Shown: piece by piece, positions 49,669 to 60,432 of the stretch
Layout: each line of letters begins with the position of its first letter
How positions within the stretch are numbered: position 1 is the first letter of the stretch
Assembly (NCBI RefSeq): GCF_016458235.1
Contig: NZ_JAEMHK010000003.1
Span: 186,001-250,000, forward strand
DNA from: Geomonas propionica
GTDB taxonomy: Bacteria > Desulfobacterota > Desulfuromonadia > Geobacterales > Geobacteraceae
Direction of reading: 5' to 3'
DNA length: 64,000 bases
Position numbers and translations under genes: made by a program
The notes under the pieces: generated by a model
The model's database searches: none
Told to the model about the DNA's origin: nothing
The model's input: the letters and a program-made list of their open reading frames with translations, nothing else

Positions 49669-52437
49669 ATGTCAAAGAAGATGCTGATTAATGCGCTCCA
49701 TGCTGAAGAGGCGCGGGTGGCGATCGTCGAGGACGGCCGCCTGGTGGACCTGGATGTCGAGATTGCCGGCAACGAACAGACGCGCGGCAATATCTATAAA
49801 GGCGTCGTGGTCCGGGTGGAGCAGGGACTGCAGGCCGCCTTCGTGGATATCGGCCTGAAGAAGCTGGGCTTTTTGCAGATGGGCGAGCTGCACCCGGAGA
49901 ACTGGAAATGGCGTGAGGACATCCCCGAGGAGCAGCGCCACCGCCGTCCGCGCATCCAGGAGGTGCTGAGAAGGGGCCAGGAGTTGCTGGTCCAGGTGGA
50001 GAAGGGGGAGCGCGACAACAAGGGCTCGGCCCTCACCACCTACGTTTCGCTGCCGGGGCGCTACATGGTGTTGATGCCGGGGAGCGACTCCGCCGGGATC
50101 TCCCGCAAGGTGGAAGCGGAGGGGGAGCGCAAGAAGCTCAAGGAAATCATCGCCGACATGACCATCCCGGAAGGGTACGGCTACATCATCCGGACCGAGG
50201 CCATGGGGCGCACCCGCGACGAGCTGCAGAAGGACCTCGACAGTCTGGTAGCGATGTACGAAGGGATCAGGGATAAAGGGGCGGTGATGAAGGGGGCTGG
50301 CATGGTCTACCAGGAATCCGCCCTGATCATCCGCACCATCCGCGACTACTTCTCCGCCGACATCGACGAGGTGCTGGTCGACAGCAAGGACGTCTTCACG
50401 GACGTGCGCGAGGCTCTCAAGGAGATCGATCCGGCGTTCGAGAAGCTGGTCAAGATGCACCAGGAAAAGCGTCCCATCTTCTCCCGCTACCAGCTGGAGG
50501 AGCAGATCGACCTGATCTACGAGAAGAAGGTGCCGCTCAAATCCGGTGGCTCCATCTTCATCGAGCCCACCGAGGCGCTGGTCTCCATCGATGTCAACTC
50601 GGGCAAGTCCACCGGCGAGAAGGGGGTCGAGGACACCGCGTTCAAGACCAACATGGAAGCCGCCGAGGAGGCTGCGCGCCAGTTGCGGCTGCGCGACCTG
50701 GGCGGGCTCATCGTCATCGACTTCATCGACATGCGCGACAGAAAGCACAACGCCGAGGTCGAGAAGACCCTCAAGAGCGCGCTCAAAGCGGACAAGGCGC
50801 GCGTGAACGTGGCGCGCATCTCGGAGTTCGGGCTCCTGGAGATGTCCCGCCAGCGTATCCGCCAGACCTTGAACCAAGCCAGCAGCCTCGAGTGCCCCCA
50901 CTGTGACGGCAGGGGCAAGGTGAAGTCGGTCGAGGCGATGGCCCTTTCCTTCCTGAGGAAGGTGCATGCCGCCGCCGCCAAGGGGACCGTCGGCGAGGTG
51001 GTGGGCAGCCTGCCGCTCGAAGTGGCCTACTACCTCTTGAACCGCAAGCGCCATGAGCTCTCCCAGATCGAGAACGACTACGACATCGAGGTCACGGTGA
51101 AGGGGAAACCCTCTTACCTGCTGAACCAGATGGAGCTCGAACTGGTCAAGCGGGAGAAACTGCCGCAGGAGGAGCTGCCGCAGGAAAGATCGTTCCAGGC
51201 GAAGACGGCCAAGGAAGAACATGCCACCGCCGAGTCTGCCGACGGGCGCAAGAAAAAGAAGAGAGGGAAGAAGGCCCAGGAGCCGGAAGCCGCGAGCCAC
51301 CCCATCGAAGCGGTGCCGGTCGCGCAGGTCGAGGAGCCTGCCGGCGAGGCGCACGTGGTGGCGCTGGAGGCGGAGCCCGAGGAGCACAAGAAGAAGCGCC
51401 GGCGCAAGCGCAAGCGCGGCAAGGGGGGCGCCGCCGAGGGTGGCGCGGAGCACGCAGCCGAGGACATGGTGGAACTTGCCGGGGCAACTCCGGCCGAACT
51501 CGCCGCACCGGGTGCCGTCGAGGAACACGACGTGGAGCATGGCGCCGAGCAGGCGCACCCTGAAGGCGAAGAGGTGAAGAAGAAACGCCGCCGCAAGAGA
51601 CGGCGCGGTAAGGGTGGCCATGACGGCCTTGCCGCCGGCGAGCACAAGCCGGGCGAGTCCAGCGAGGGCACCGGCGAGTCAGCTGCGGTAGCGGTGCAGG
51701 CCGCGCCGGTTGCCGAGAGCGCTGCCGCTGCTGGCGAGGGAGTCGAGAAGAAACCCGCGCACAAGAGAAGGGGACGCGGCAAGGGAGGCGCAGCCGAGGG
51801 CGCGCCCGAGGCGGTCGTCGCAAGTGCGGCGGCTCACACTGCCGCGGCCGAGGCGCCAGCAGTGCAGCACTCGCTGCCGACCGATGCTGCGCCCGCCGAG
51901 GCGGTGAAACCAGAGCGGAAGGGACGTACACCGCGCAAAGCCAAGGCTGCCGTTGAGGCCGCCGCTGCATCAACGGCACCCGCTGCCGCGCCGGCTGTCG
52001 AGCCTGCCGCAGCGCAGGATAAACCGGCGCAGGCGAAAAAGAGAAAGAGCGCGAAGCCTGCGGCAGCAGAGGCGCCGGTAGCGGCGCCGGCCGTGGCCAC
52101 AGTCACCGAAGCGTCGGCCGCCCTGCCCAAGGCCGCCAAAGCCCCCCGCAACCCCAAGGCAGCAAAAGCCCCCGCACCGGCCGTCGAGCCGCAAGCGGCC
52201 AAGGCGCCTGCGGAGCCCCAAAAGGCCACGACCGTCAAGGAGCCGAAGCCGAAAAAGGCGACCAAGGCGGCCAAGGCGGCCAAGGCGACCGAGGCGAAGC
52301 CTGCCGCAGCGGCGCCGGAGCTGGAGAAGGCTCCCGCCAAGCGCACCAGGAAAACGGCTCCGCCTGCCGCACCGGTCGAGGAGAAGCCCAAGAAGCCGCG
52401 GGCTCCTCGTAAGAAGAAAGAAGAGACTTCCGCCTGA
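49669..52437 (+). CDS. rne: Rne/Rng-family ribonuclease with long basic C-terminal tail
   Basis: 922 residues. The N-terminal catalytic part (about 1-500) has the S1 domain (GNIYKGVVVRVEQGL), the metal aspartates in SIDVNSGKSTG and IVIDFIDMRD, and the zinc-link CPHCDGRG. The tail from about residue 515 is low-complexity, rich in Ala, Pro, Lys and Glu. It contains three basic blocks (KKKRRRKRKRGKGG, KKKRRRKRRRGKGG and KRRGRGKGG) that probably bind RNA and scaffold a degradosome. The enzyme starts mRNA decay and rRNA processing. Whether it is RNase E or G is not decided by sequence alone; the tail favours E. Confidence 0.92.
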   Translation: MSKKMLINALHAEEARVAIVEDGRLVDLDVEIAGNEQTRGNIYKGVVVRVEQGLQAAFVDIGLKKLGFLQMGELHPENWKWREDIPEEQRHRRPRIQEVLRRGQELLVQVEKGERDNKGSALTTYVSLPGRYMVLMPGSDSAGISRKVEAEGERKKLKEIIADMTIPEGYGYIIRTEAMGRTRDELQKDLDSLVAMYEGIRDKGAVMKGAGMVYQESALIIRTIRDYFSADIDEVLVDSKDVFTDVREALKEIDPAFEKLVKMHQEKRPIFSRYQLEEQIDLIYEKKVPLKSGGSIFIEPTEALVSIDVNSGKSTGEKGVEDTAFKTNMEAAEEAARQLRLRDLGGLIVIDFIDMRDRKHNAEVEKTLKSALKADKARVNVARISEFGLLEMSRQRIRQTLNQASSLECPHCDGRGKVKSVEAMALSFLRKVHAAAAKGTVGEVVGSLPLEVAYYLLNRKRHELSQIENDYDIEVTVKGKPSYLLNQMELELVKREKLPQEELPQERSFQAKTAKEEHATAESADGRKKKKRGKKAQEPEAASHPIEAVPVAQVEEPAGEAHVVALEAEPEEHKKKRRRKRKRGKGGAAEGGAEHAAEDMVELAGATPAELAAPGAVEEHDVEHGAEQAHPEGEEVKKKRRRKRRRGKGGHDGLAAGEHKPGESSEGTGESAAVAVQAAPVAESAAAAGEGVEKKPAHKRRGRGKGGAAEGAPEAVVASAAAHTAAAEAPAVQHSLPTDAAPAEAVKPERKGRTPRKAKAAVEAAAASTAPAAAPAVEPAAAQDKPAQAKKRKSAKPAAAEAPVAAPAVATVTEASAALPKAAKAPRNPKAAKAPAPAVEPQAAKAPAEPQKATTVKEPKPKKATKAAKAAKATEAKPAAAAPELEKAPAKRTRKTAPPAAPVEEKPKKPRAPRKKKEETSA

Positions 52438-52450
52438 TCGTGAGGATGCC

Positions 52451-53233
52451 ATGAGGACACTTTTGTTCACCGTCCTGGTCCTTTGCTGTGCCCTCCCTGC
52501 CGCGGCGGGAACGCTGGAAGAACTGACGCCCTATTTTTCCACCCAGTACTTCACCTGGCAGGAGCGTATCGACGGCAGGAGGCTGCTGAAGGAAGAAGGC
52601 CCCCTCTTTGCCGCGGGGGTCCGGGTCGGTGCCGTCACCGATACCGTCTTCACACTGAAAGCAAAAGGGGAACTGTTCGGGGGCGAGGTCGGCTACCGCG
52701 GCGAGACGCAAGGCGCCGACCCGGCGCCGGTACGTACCCGGGTCACCTACCTCGGCACGACCGGCGAAGTTGACCTGGGCTACCGCCTGCGCTCCGAAGC
52801 CCTCGTCCTCGAGCCTTTCGGCGGTATCGGCTATCGCTATTGGCTCAGAGACCTGCAAGACAGCAGCGCCCCCGACGGCACCCGGGTCTACGGCTACACC
52901 GAGGCTTGGACCATGGGGTACGGCCGGGTGGGCGCACGCGCCGCGACTTCTTCGGCGGGGGTGAAGCTCACGGCCTGTGGCGGCGCCAAGTACCCCTTCT
53001 ACGTCGGCAACACCGTCGATTTCGCCGGCAGCGGCGAGACCACCTTCCGTCCCAAGGGGAGGTGGAGCGGGTTTGCCGAGGCCGGCGCCGGCTATCGCTC
53101 CCTGAGCATGTCCCTTTATTACGAGGGGTTCCGTTTCCACCAGTCCGATCTCAAGATGGTCCAGGGGACCGCTTACTTCCAGCCTGATTCCTCCTCCGAC
53201 ATCTTCGGGATGAGGGTCGGCTGGACCTTCTAA
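52451..53233 (+). CDS. Outer-membrane beta-barrel-like protein
   Basis: 260 residues with a signal peptide (ends near AAAG). Alternating polar/hydrophobic strands with aromatic girdles (VDLGYRLRSEALVLEPFGGI, SMSLYYEGFRF) and a C-terminal phenylalanine (FGMRVGWTF) point to an outer-membrane barrel of about eight to ten strands. Two cysteines are seen only in the signal region and near residue 177. Function unknown. It begins 14 bp after the RNase gene. Confidence 0.75.
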   Translation: MRTLLFTVLVLCCALPAAAGTLEELTPYFSTQYFTWQERIDGRRLLKEEGPLFAAGVRVGAVTDTVFTLKAKGELFGGEVGYRGETQGADPAPVRTRVTYLGTTGEVDLGYRLRSEALVLEPFGGIGYRYWLRDLQDSSAPDGTRVYGYTEAWTMGYGRVGARAATSSAGVKLTACGGAKYPFYVGNTVDFAGSGETTFRPKGRWSGFAEAGAGYRSLSMSLYYEGFRFHQSDLKMVQGTAYFQPDSSSDIFGMRVGWTF

Positions 53234-53254
53234 CCTCCGCACTACGGTTTTTCA

Positions 53255-53629
53255 ATGGAGCAGGCGATCTACATAGCCCTTCTGGGCGCCCTGGGCTGTT
53301 TGTCGCGCTATTTTCTCTCCGGCTTCGTGTACCGGGTCTGCGGCAACGCCTTCCCCTATGGCACCCTTGCCGTCAACGTCATTGGGGCCTTCCTGATCGG
53401 GCTCATCATGGAGTTCTCCATCAGGAGCGCCCTCGTCCCCCCCACGCTACGTTTCGCCCTCACCGTAGGCTTTCTCGGCGGGCTTACCACCTTCTCCACC
53501 TTCAGCCTGGAAACCTTCCGCCTCATCGAGGAGGGAGCGCTGCTACTGGCATTCGCCAACATCCTGTTGAGCGTCGTCTCCTGTCTTGGCTGCACCTGGC
53601 TCGGCATCATGGTGGCGCGTTGGCTGTAG
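53255..53629 (+). CDS. crcB: Fluoride channel CrcB/Fluc
   Basis: 124 residues, four helices. The family pattern GALGCLSRYFLSG, the motif LAVNVIGAFLIGLI and the GFLGGLTTFSTFSLET loop with paired Thr and Phe residues are present. It exports fluoride as an antiparallel dimer. It starts 22 bp after the barrel gene, too close for a fluoride riboswitch of its own. Confidence 0.93.
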   Translation: MEQAIYIALLGALGCLSRYFLSGFVYRVCGNAFPYGTLAVNVIGAFLIGLIMEFSIRSALVPPTLRFALTVGFLGGLTTFSTFSLETFRLIEEGALLLAFANILLSVVSCLGCTWLGIMVARWL

Positions 53630-53690
53630 GCCGAGGTCGAGAAGGGCGCGCCGCATTAACTGACAAGTAATTTCCCCCAAGGAGCGACAT

Positions 53691-54068
53691 ATGAAGGACA
53701 GGGACATGAGCCTGGAGAGTGACAGAAAAGGGATGCTCGGTGAGCAGGTGCTGCTGAGGATCTTCATTGGAGAACGGGACAAGTACAAGCACATCCCGCT
53801 CTACGAGGCGCTGGTGGAACTGTTCCGCACCAAGGGCTTCGCCGGCGCCACCGTCTTGCGCGGCGTGGCCGGGTTCGGCGCGCACAGTATGTACCATACC
53901 GACCGCCTGCTGCGGCTCTCCACCGACCTGCCCATGGTGATCGAGGTGGTCGACGAGAGGACGCGCGTTGAGGCGGCTCTTCCCACCGTGGAGGAGATGA
54001 TGGACGGCGGCATGATAACCCTGGAGAAGGTACAGGTCTGGCGCTACGCCAAGAAGCGCACGGCTTGA
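53691..54068 (+). CDS. DUF190 protein, CrcB partner
   Basis: 125 residues with a PII-like fold. The motifs RIFIGERDKYKHIPLYEALV and GFAGATVLRGVAGFG are typical of DUF190, which very often lies beside crcB and is thought to regulate or assist fluoride export. The first ATG at 53691 is preceded by AAGGAGCGAC; an internal methionine at codon 6 is an alternative start. Confidence 0.87.
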   Translation: MKDRDMSLESDRKGMLGEQVLLRIFIGERDKYKHIPLYEALVELFRTKGFAGATVLRGVAGFGAHSMYHTDRLLRLSTDLPMVIEVVDERTRVEAALPTVEEMMDGGMITLEKVQVWRYAKKRTA

Positions 54069-54122
54069 AACGAAGAACCCATCTGCTACACTCTCACCTT
54101 GTTCATGAAAAGGAGCGGATAG

Positions 54123-56813
<2,691 letters not shown>

Positions 56814-56818
56814 AAACA

Positions 56819-56970
56819 CGTTCAAGGTTCAACGTCCAACGTTACCCGATGGGGGCAGGGGCCTGCCCCTTCGTTACGGCGCCCCCTTCCTGATGCAACA
56901 AGTTGGGAGAAGGCGGAACGGAGGGGAGAGCCAACTTGAACGTTGAACGTCGAACGTTGAACGTTGAACG
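56819..56970. repeat. Inverted TTGAACG repeats in the sucA-sucB spacer
   Basis: The right side (56936-56970) holds five tandem 7-bp units, TTGAACG with one variant TCGAACG. The left side (56819-56843) is a degenerate inverted copy. They bracket a GC-rich segment with an internal palindrome (GGGGGCAGGGGCCTGCCCC). Confidence 0.85.
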
Positions 56971-56991
56971 GCTGTTAAAGGGGAGAAGCGC

Positions 56992-58299
56992 ATGGATATC
57001 AAGGTACCGGCGGTTGGCGAGTCGGTGTACGAGGCGGTGATCGCCAGGTGGTTCAAGAAGGCGGGGGACGTGGTCGCCAAGGACGAAGCCCTCTGCGAGA
57101 TCGAGACCGACAAGATCACCCTCGAAGTCACCGCGGAGGCGGACGGCGTACTGAGCATCACGGCCGCCGAGGGAGAGACGGTCAAGATCGGCGCTGTCAT
57201 CGGCAGTATCGACGCCCGCAGCCCGGGTGCCGAACCCGCACAGGGTGGTGCCGAGAGCGCGGCTGCCGCTAAACCTGCCGGCAAGCCTGCCGCCAAGCCC
57301 GAGGCTAAGCCTGAGGCTAAGCCTGAGGCTAAGCCTGAGGCCAAGCCGGGGACACCCGGTCCCATGTCACCCTCGGGCAGAAAGCTCGCGCGCGAGCTGG
57401 GGGTCGAGCCCGGCGCCGTCCAGGGAAGCGGGCGCGGTGGGCGCATCACCAACGAGGATTTGATCAAGGCCCAAGGGGCGCGCGCCGAGGTTGCCGAGCC
57501 CGGGAAAGCTGCGGCCGCGTCGGTTGCTCCGGCTGCACCCACTGCGGCTCCCAAACCTGCAGCGCCAGCCGCACCTGCCGCTCCGGCGGGTGACCCGTCC
57601 GGGCGCGTGGTGCGCAAGCCCATGTCCCAGATCAGGAAGCGGATCGCCGAGCGCCTGGTCTCGGTGCGCCAGCACACCGCCATGCTCACCACCTTCAACG
57701 AGGTGGACATGAGCGAGGTAATGAAGCTCAGGAAAAAGCACGGCGAGCACTTCCAGCAGCGCCATAACGTGAAGCTCGGTTTCATGTCCCTCTTCGTGCG
57801 CGCCTGCTGCGCCGCCTTGCAGGAGTTCCCCGACGTCAACGCGAGCATCGACGGCGACGATATCGTCTACCACAACTACTGCGACGTCGGCGTCGCGGTG
57901 GGGAGCGAGCGCGGGCTGGTGGTGCCCGTGTTGCGGGGCGCGGAGAAGCTGAGCTTGGCGCAGATCGAGCAGACCATCGCCGGCTTCGCGGAGAAGGTGC
58001 GCAGTAACCGCATCGCCTTAGCCGATATCGAGGGGGGGACCTTCACCATCTCCAACGGAGGCGTTTACGGCTCCATGCTTTCCACCCCGATCCTCAACCC
58101 GCCTCAGTCCGGCGTGCTCGGCATGCACAACATCCAGGAGCGCGCGGTTGTGGTGGAGGGGCAGGTCGTGGTCCGTCCCATGATGTACCTCGCGCTTTCC
58201 TACGATCACCGCATCGTCGACGGCCAAGGCGCCGTCGGTTTCCTGAAGCGGGTCAAGGAATACATCGAGGACCCGGAAGAGATGTTGCTGGAGTGCTAA
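56992..58299 (+). CDS. sucB: Dihydrolipoamide succinyltransferase (E2)
   Basis: 435 residues. The lipoyl domain has the modified lysine in EIETDKITLEV (about residue 43). A linker with four KPEA repeats follows, then the E1/E3-binding domain (SGRKLARELGVEPGAVQGSG) and the catalytic acyltransferase domain with the signature YDHRIVDGQ near the C-terminus. It transfers succinyl from the lipoyl arm to CoA. The start has GGGGAGAAGCGC upstream. Confidence in E2 is very high; the specificity for succinyl rests on its place next to sucA. Confidence 0.95.
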   Translation: MDIKVPAVGESVYEAVIARWFKKAGDVVAKDEALCEIETDKITLEVTAEADGVLSITAAEGETVKIGAVIGSIDARSPGAEPAQGGAESAAAAKPAGKPAAKPEAKPEAKPEAKPEAKPGTPGPMSPSGRKLARELGVEPGAVQGSGRGGRITNEDLIKAQGARAEVAEPGKAAAASVAPAAPTAAPKPAAPAAPAAPAGDPSGRVVRKPMSQIRKRIAERLVSVRQHTAMLTTFNEVDMSEVMKLRKKHGEHFQQRHNVKLGFMSLFVRACCAALQEFPDVNASIDGDDIVYHNYCDVGVAVGSERGLVVPVLRGAEKLSLAQIEQTIAGFAEKVRSNRIALADIEGGTFTISNGGVYGSMLSTPILNPPQSGVLGMHNIQERAVVVEGQVVVRPMMYLALSYDHRIVDGQGAVGFLKRVKEYIEDPEEMLLEC

Positions 58300-58377
58300 C
58301 GGTGTCCGCCGCAGGGTAGCCTCCCCCTCCCGCGAGGAGTGGGGGGACTCACAGAAGATTTGGCATGGAGGGAAAAG

Positions 58378-59784
58378 ATGTCCGAAGAAACATTCGATCT
58401 CATCGTCATCGGGGCCGGCCCCGGTGGTTATGTCGCCGCCATCAGGGGGGCGCAACTGGGCATGAAGGTGGCCGTGGTGGAAAAGCGCGGCTCACTGGGG
58501 GGCGTCTGTCTGAACGAAGGATGCATCCCCAGCAAGGCGCTCCTCGACTCCAGCGAACTGTACCACCTGGCCAAGGACCGCTTCGCCGTCCACGGCATCG
58601 AGGTGCAACCGCCCACGCTCAACCTCGGCCAGATGATGGCCCGCAAGGACGACGTGGTCAAAAAGCTCACCGACGGCATCGCCTTCCTCTTCAAGAAAAA
58701 CAAGGTCGTCAGCTTCCTCGGCACCGCGTCGCTGCTCTCCTCCGAGAACGGCACGCACCGGGTCGAAGTCAAAGGCGAGGAGACCAAGGTCATTAGCGGC
58801 AAGAAGGTGATACTTGCCACCGGCAGCGAAGCGGTTCAGATCCCGACGCTCCCCTTTGACGGCGAGTCTGTGGTCAGTGCCCGCGAGGCGCTCTCCTTCC
58901 CAACGGTCCCGGAGCACCTCCTGGTGGTGGGTGGCGGCTACATCGGCCTCGAGCTCGGCTCGGTCTGGCTGCGCCTGGGCGCCAAGGTGACCGTGGTGGA
59001 ACTCCTCCCCCGGCTGGTCGCCGGCAGCGACGGACAGGTGGCCGAGGCGCTGCAGCGATCCCTGAAGAAGCAGGGGATGGCCTTCATGCTGGGCGCCAAG
59101 GTGGCAGGGGTGGCAAAGAAGGATGGCAAGCTCCTGGCGCGCGTCGAGGGCGAGGGCGAAACGCAGGAGATCTCCTGCGACAAGGTCCTCGTGGCGGTAG
59201 GGCGCAGGCCGCTCACTGCGGGGCTGAACCTCGAGGGGGTGGGCATCGCCATGGACGGCGGCCGCATCCGCGTAGATGCCGACTACGCCACCAACGTCCC
59301 CGGCATCTACGCCATCGGCGACCTGATCGCGGGCCCCATGCTGGCACACAAGGCGATGGAGGAAGGGGCGGTCTGCGTGGAAAGGATGCACGGCGAGCCG
59401 AGCCAGGTCGATTACGGCTGCATCCCCGGCGTCTGCTACACCTGGCCCGAGGCCGCCTCGGTGGGGAAAACCGAGGAGGCGCTTAAGGAAGAGGGGGTCG
59501 CCTACAAATCCGGCAAGTTCAGCTTCATCGCCAACGGCCGCGCCAAGTGCATGGACGAGACCGAAGGGTTCGTCAAGTTGCTCACCGAGGCGGAAGGGGG
59601 GCGGCTGCTAGGCGTGCACATCCTAGGGCCGCGCGCCTCGGACATGATCGCCGAAGCGGTCACGGTAATGGCCTTTGGCGGCAGCGGCGAGGACATCGCC
59701 CTCACCATGCATGCCCATCCCACCCTCTCCGAGGCGATAAAGGAGGCGGCGCTCGACCTGGACAAGCGCGCCATCCACGGCTGA
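58378..59784 (+). CDS. lpdA: Dihydrolipoyl dehydrogenase (E3)
   Basis: 468 residues from the ATG at 58378 (MSEETFDLIVIGAGPGGY). Visible are the FAD-binding GAGPGG, the redox disulfide in GGVCLNEGCIPSKALL, the NAD-binding GGGYIGLELG and the C-terminal MHAHPTLSEA with the active-site histidine. It reoxidises the lipoyl groups of the complex using NAD. It lies between sucB and lipB in the same direction. Confidence 0.95.
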   Translation: MSEETFDLIVIGAGPGGYVAAIRGAQLGMKVAVVEKRGSLGGVCLNEGCIPSKALLDSSELYHLAKDRFAVHGIEVQPPTLNLGQMMARKDDVVKKLTDGIAFLFKKNKVVSFLGTASLLSSENGTHRVEVKGEETKVISGKKVILATGSEAVQIPTLPFDGESVVSAREALSFPTVPEHLLVVGGGYIGLELGSVWLRLGAKVTVVELLPRLVAGSDGQVAEALQRSLKKQGMAFMLGAKVAGVAKKDGKLLARVEGEGETQEISCDKVLVAVGRRPLTAGLNLEGVGIAMDGGRIRVDADYATNVPGIYAIGDLIAGPMLAHKAMEEGAVCVERMHGEPSQVDYGCIPGVCYTWPEAASVGKTEEALKEEGVAYKSGKFSFIANGRAKCMDETEGFVKLLTEAEGGRLLGVHILGPRASDMIAEAVTVMAFGGSGEDIALTMHAHPTLSEAIKEAALDLDKRAIHG

Positions 59785-59785
59785 C

Positions 59786-60403
59786 ATGGTCGTTCGCGAT
59801 GCCGGATTGATCGAGTACCGGGAAGCGCTCACGCTGCAGGAGAGCCTGGTGCTCGAGGTGCAACAGGGGGGGGCGGAGACGCTGCTCCTTGTGGAGCATC
59901 ACCCCGTCTATACCATCGGCGCCGCAGGGGACGAGAGCAACGTGCTCGATCCCTCCATCGAGGCGCACCGGGTCAACCGGGGCGGCGACGTCACCTACCA
60001 CGGCCCTGGGCAGCTGGTAGGATACCCGATACTCGACCTGGGGCGGCGCGGGCGCGACCTGCACCGCTACCTTCGTTTTTTGGAGTGCTTTTTGATCGAC
60101 CTGTGCGGCGGTCTCGGCGTGCAGGGCTTCACCATCCCGGGCAAGACCGGCGTCTGGACGTCCAGTGGCAAGATCGCCGCCATCGGCGTCGGCGTCAGGC
60201 GCTGGGTCTCGATGCACGGCTTTTCGCTCAACGCCGCTGCAGACATGTCACCTTTTGGTAATATCAACCCCTGTGGCATGCCCGAGTGCCGCATCACCTC
60301 GCTCACCCTCGAGCGCCGGCAGGAGATCACCGTAAAGGAACTGAAAGCCTTGGCCGCAGAACGGTTCGAAACGCTGCTCGAATCGCACCTGCCGCGCAGT
60401 TAA
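59786..60403 (+). CDS. lipB: Octanoyl-ACP:protein transferase LipB
   Basis: 205 residues. The signature RGGDVTYHGPGQLVGYPI, the catalytic lysine in SSGKIAAIGV and the catalytic cysteine in NPCGMPECRITS are present. It transfers octanoyl to lipoyl domains, the first step of lipoate synthesis. It starts one base after the lpdA stop codon, so production of the dehydrogenase complex and its cofactor are linked. Confidence 0.94.
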   Translation: MVVRDAGLIEYREALTLQESLVLEVQQGGAETLLLVEHHPVYTIGAAGDESNVLDPSIEAHRVNRGGDVTYHGPGQLVGYPILDLGRRGRDLHRYLRFLECFLIDLCGGLGVQGFTIPGKTGVWTSSGKIAAIGVGVRRWVSMHGFSLNAAADMSPFGNINPCGMPECRITSLTLERRQEITVKELKALAAERFETLLESHLPRS

Positions 60404-60432
60404 CCGTTGTAGTTGCTCGCAAGGAGGCTCCC

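Noticed and set aside
49672-51645. Long minus-strand frame of 657 codons
   Set aside because: It is the antisense shadow of the RNase E/G gene and has no domain.
53234-53254. Fluoride riboswitch before crcB
   Set aside because: Only 21 bp separate crcB from the upstream gene, too short for the aptamer, and no pseudoknot consensus was seen.
56936-56970. TTGAACG units considered as CRISPR or iterons of an origin
   Set aside because: The unit is only 7 bp with no spacers, and there is no replication or cas gene nearby.
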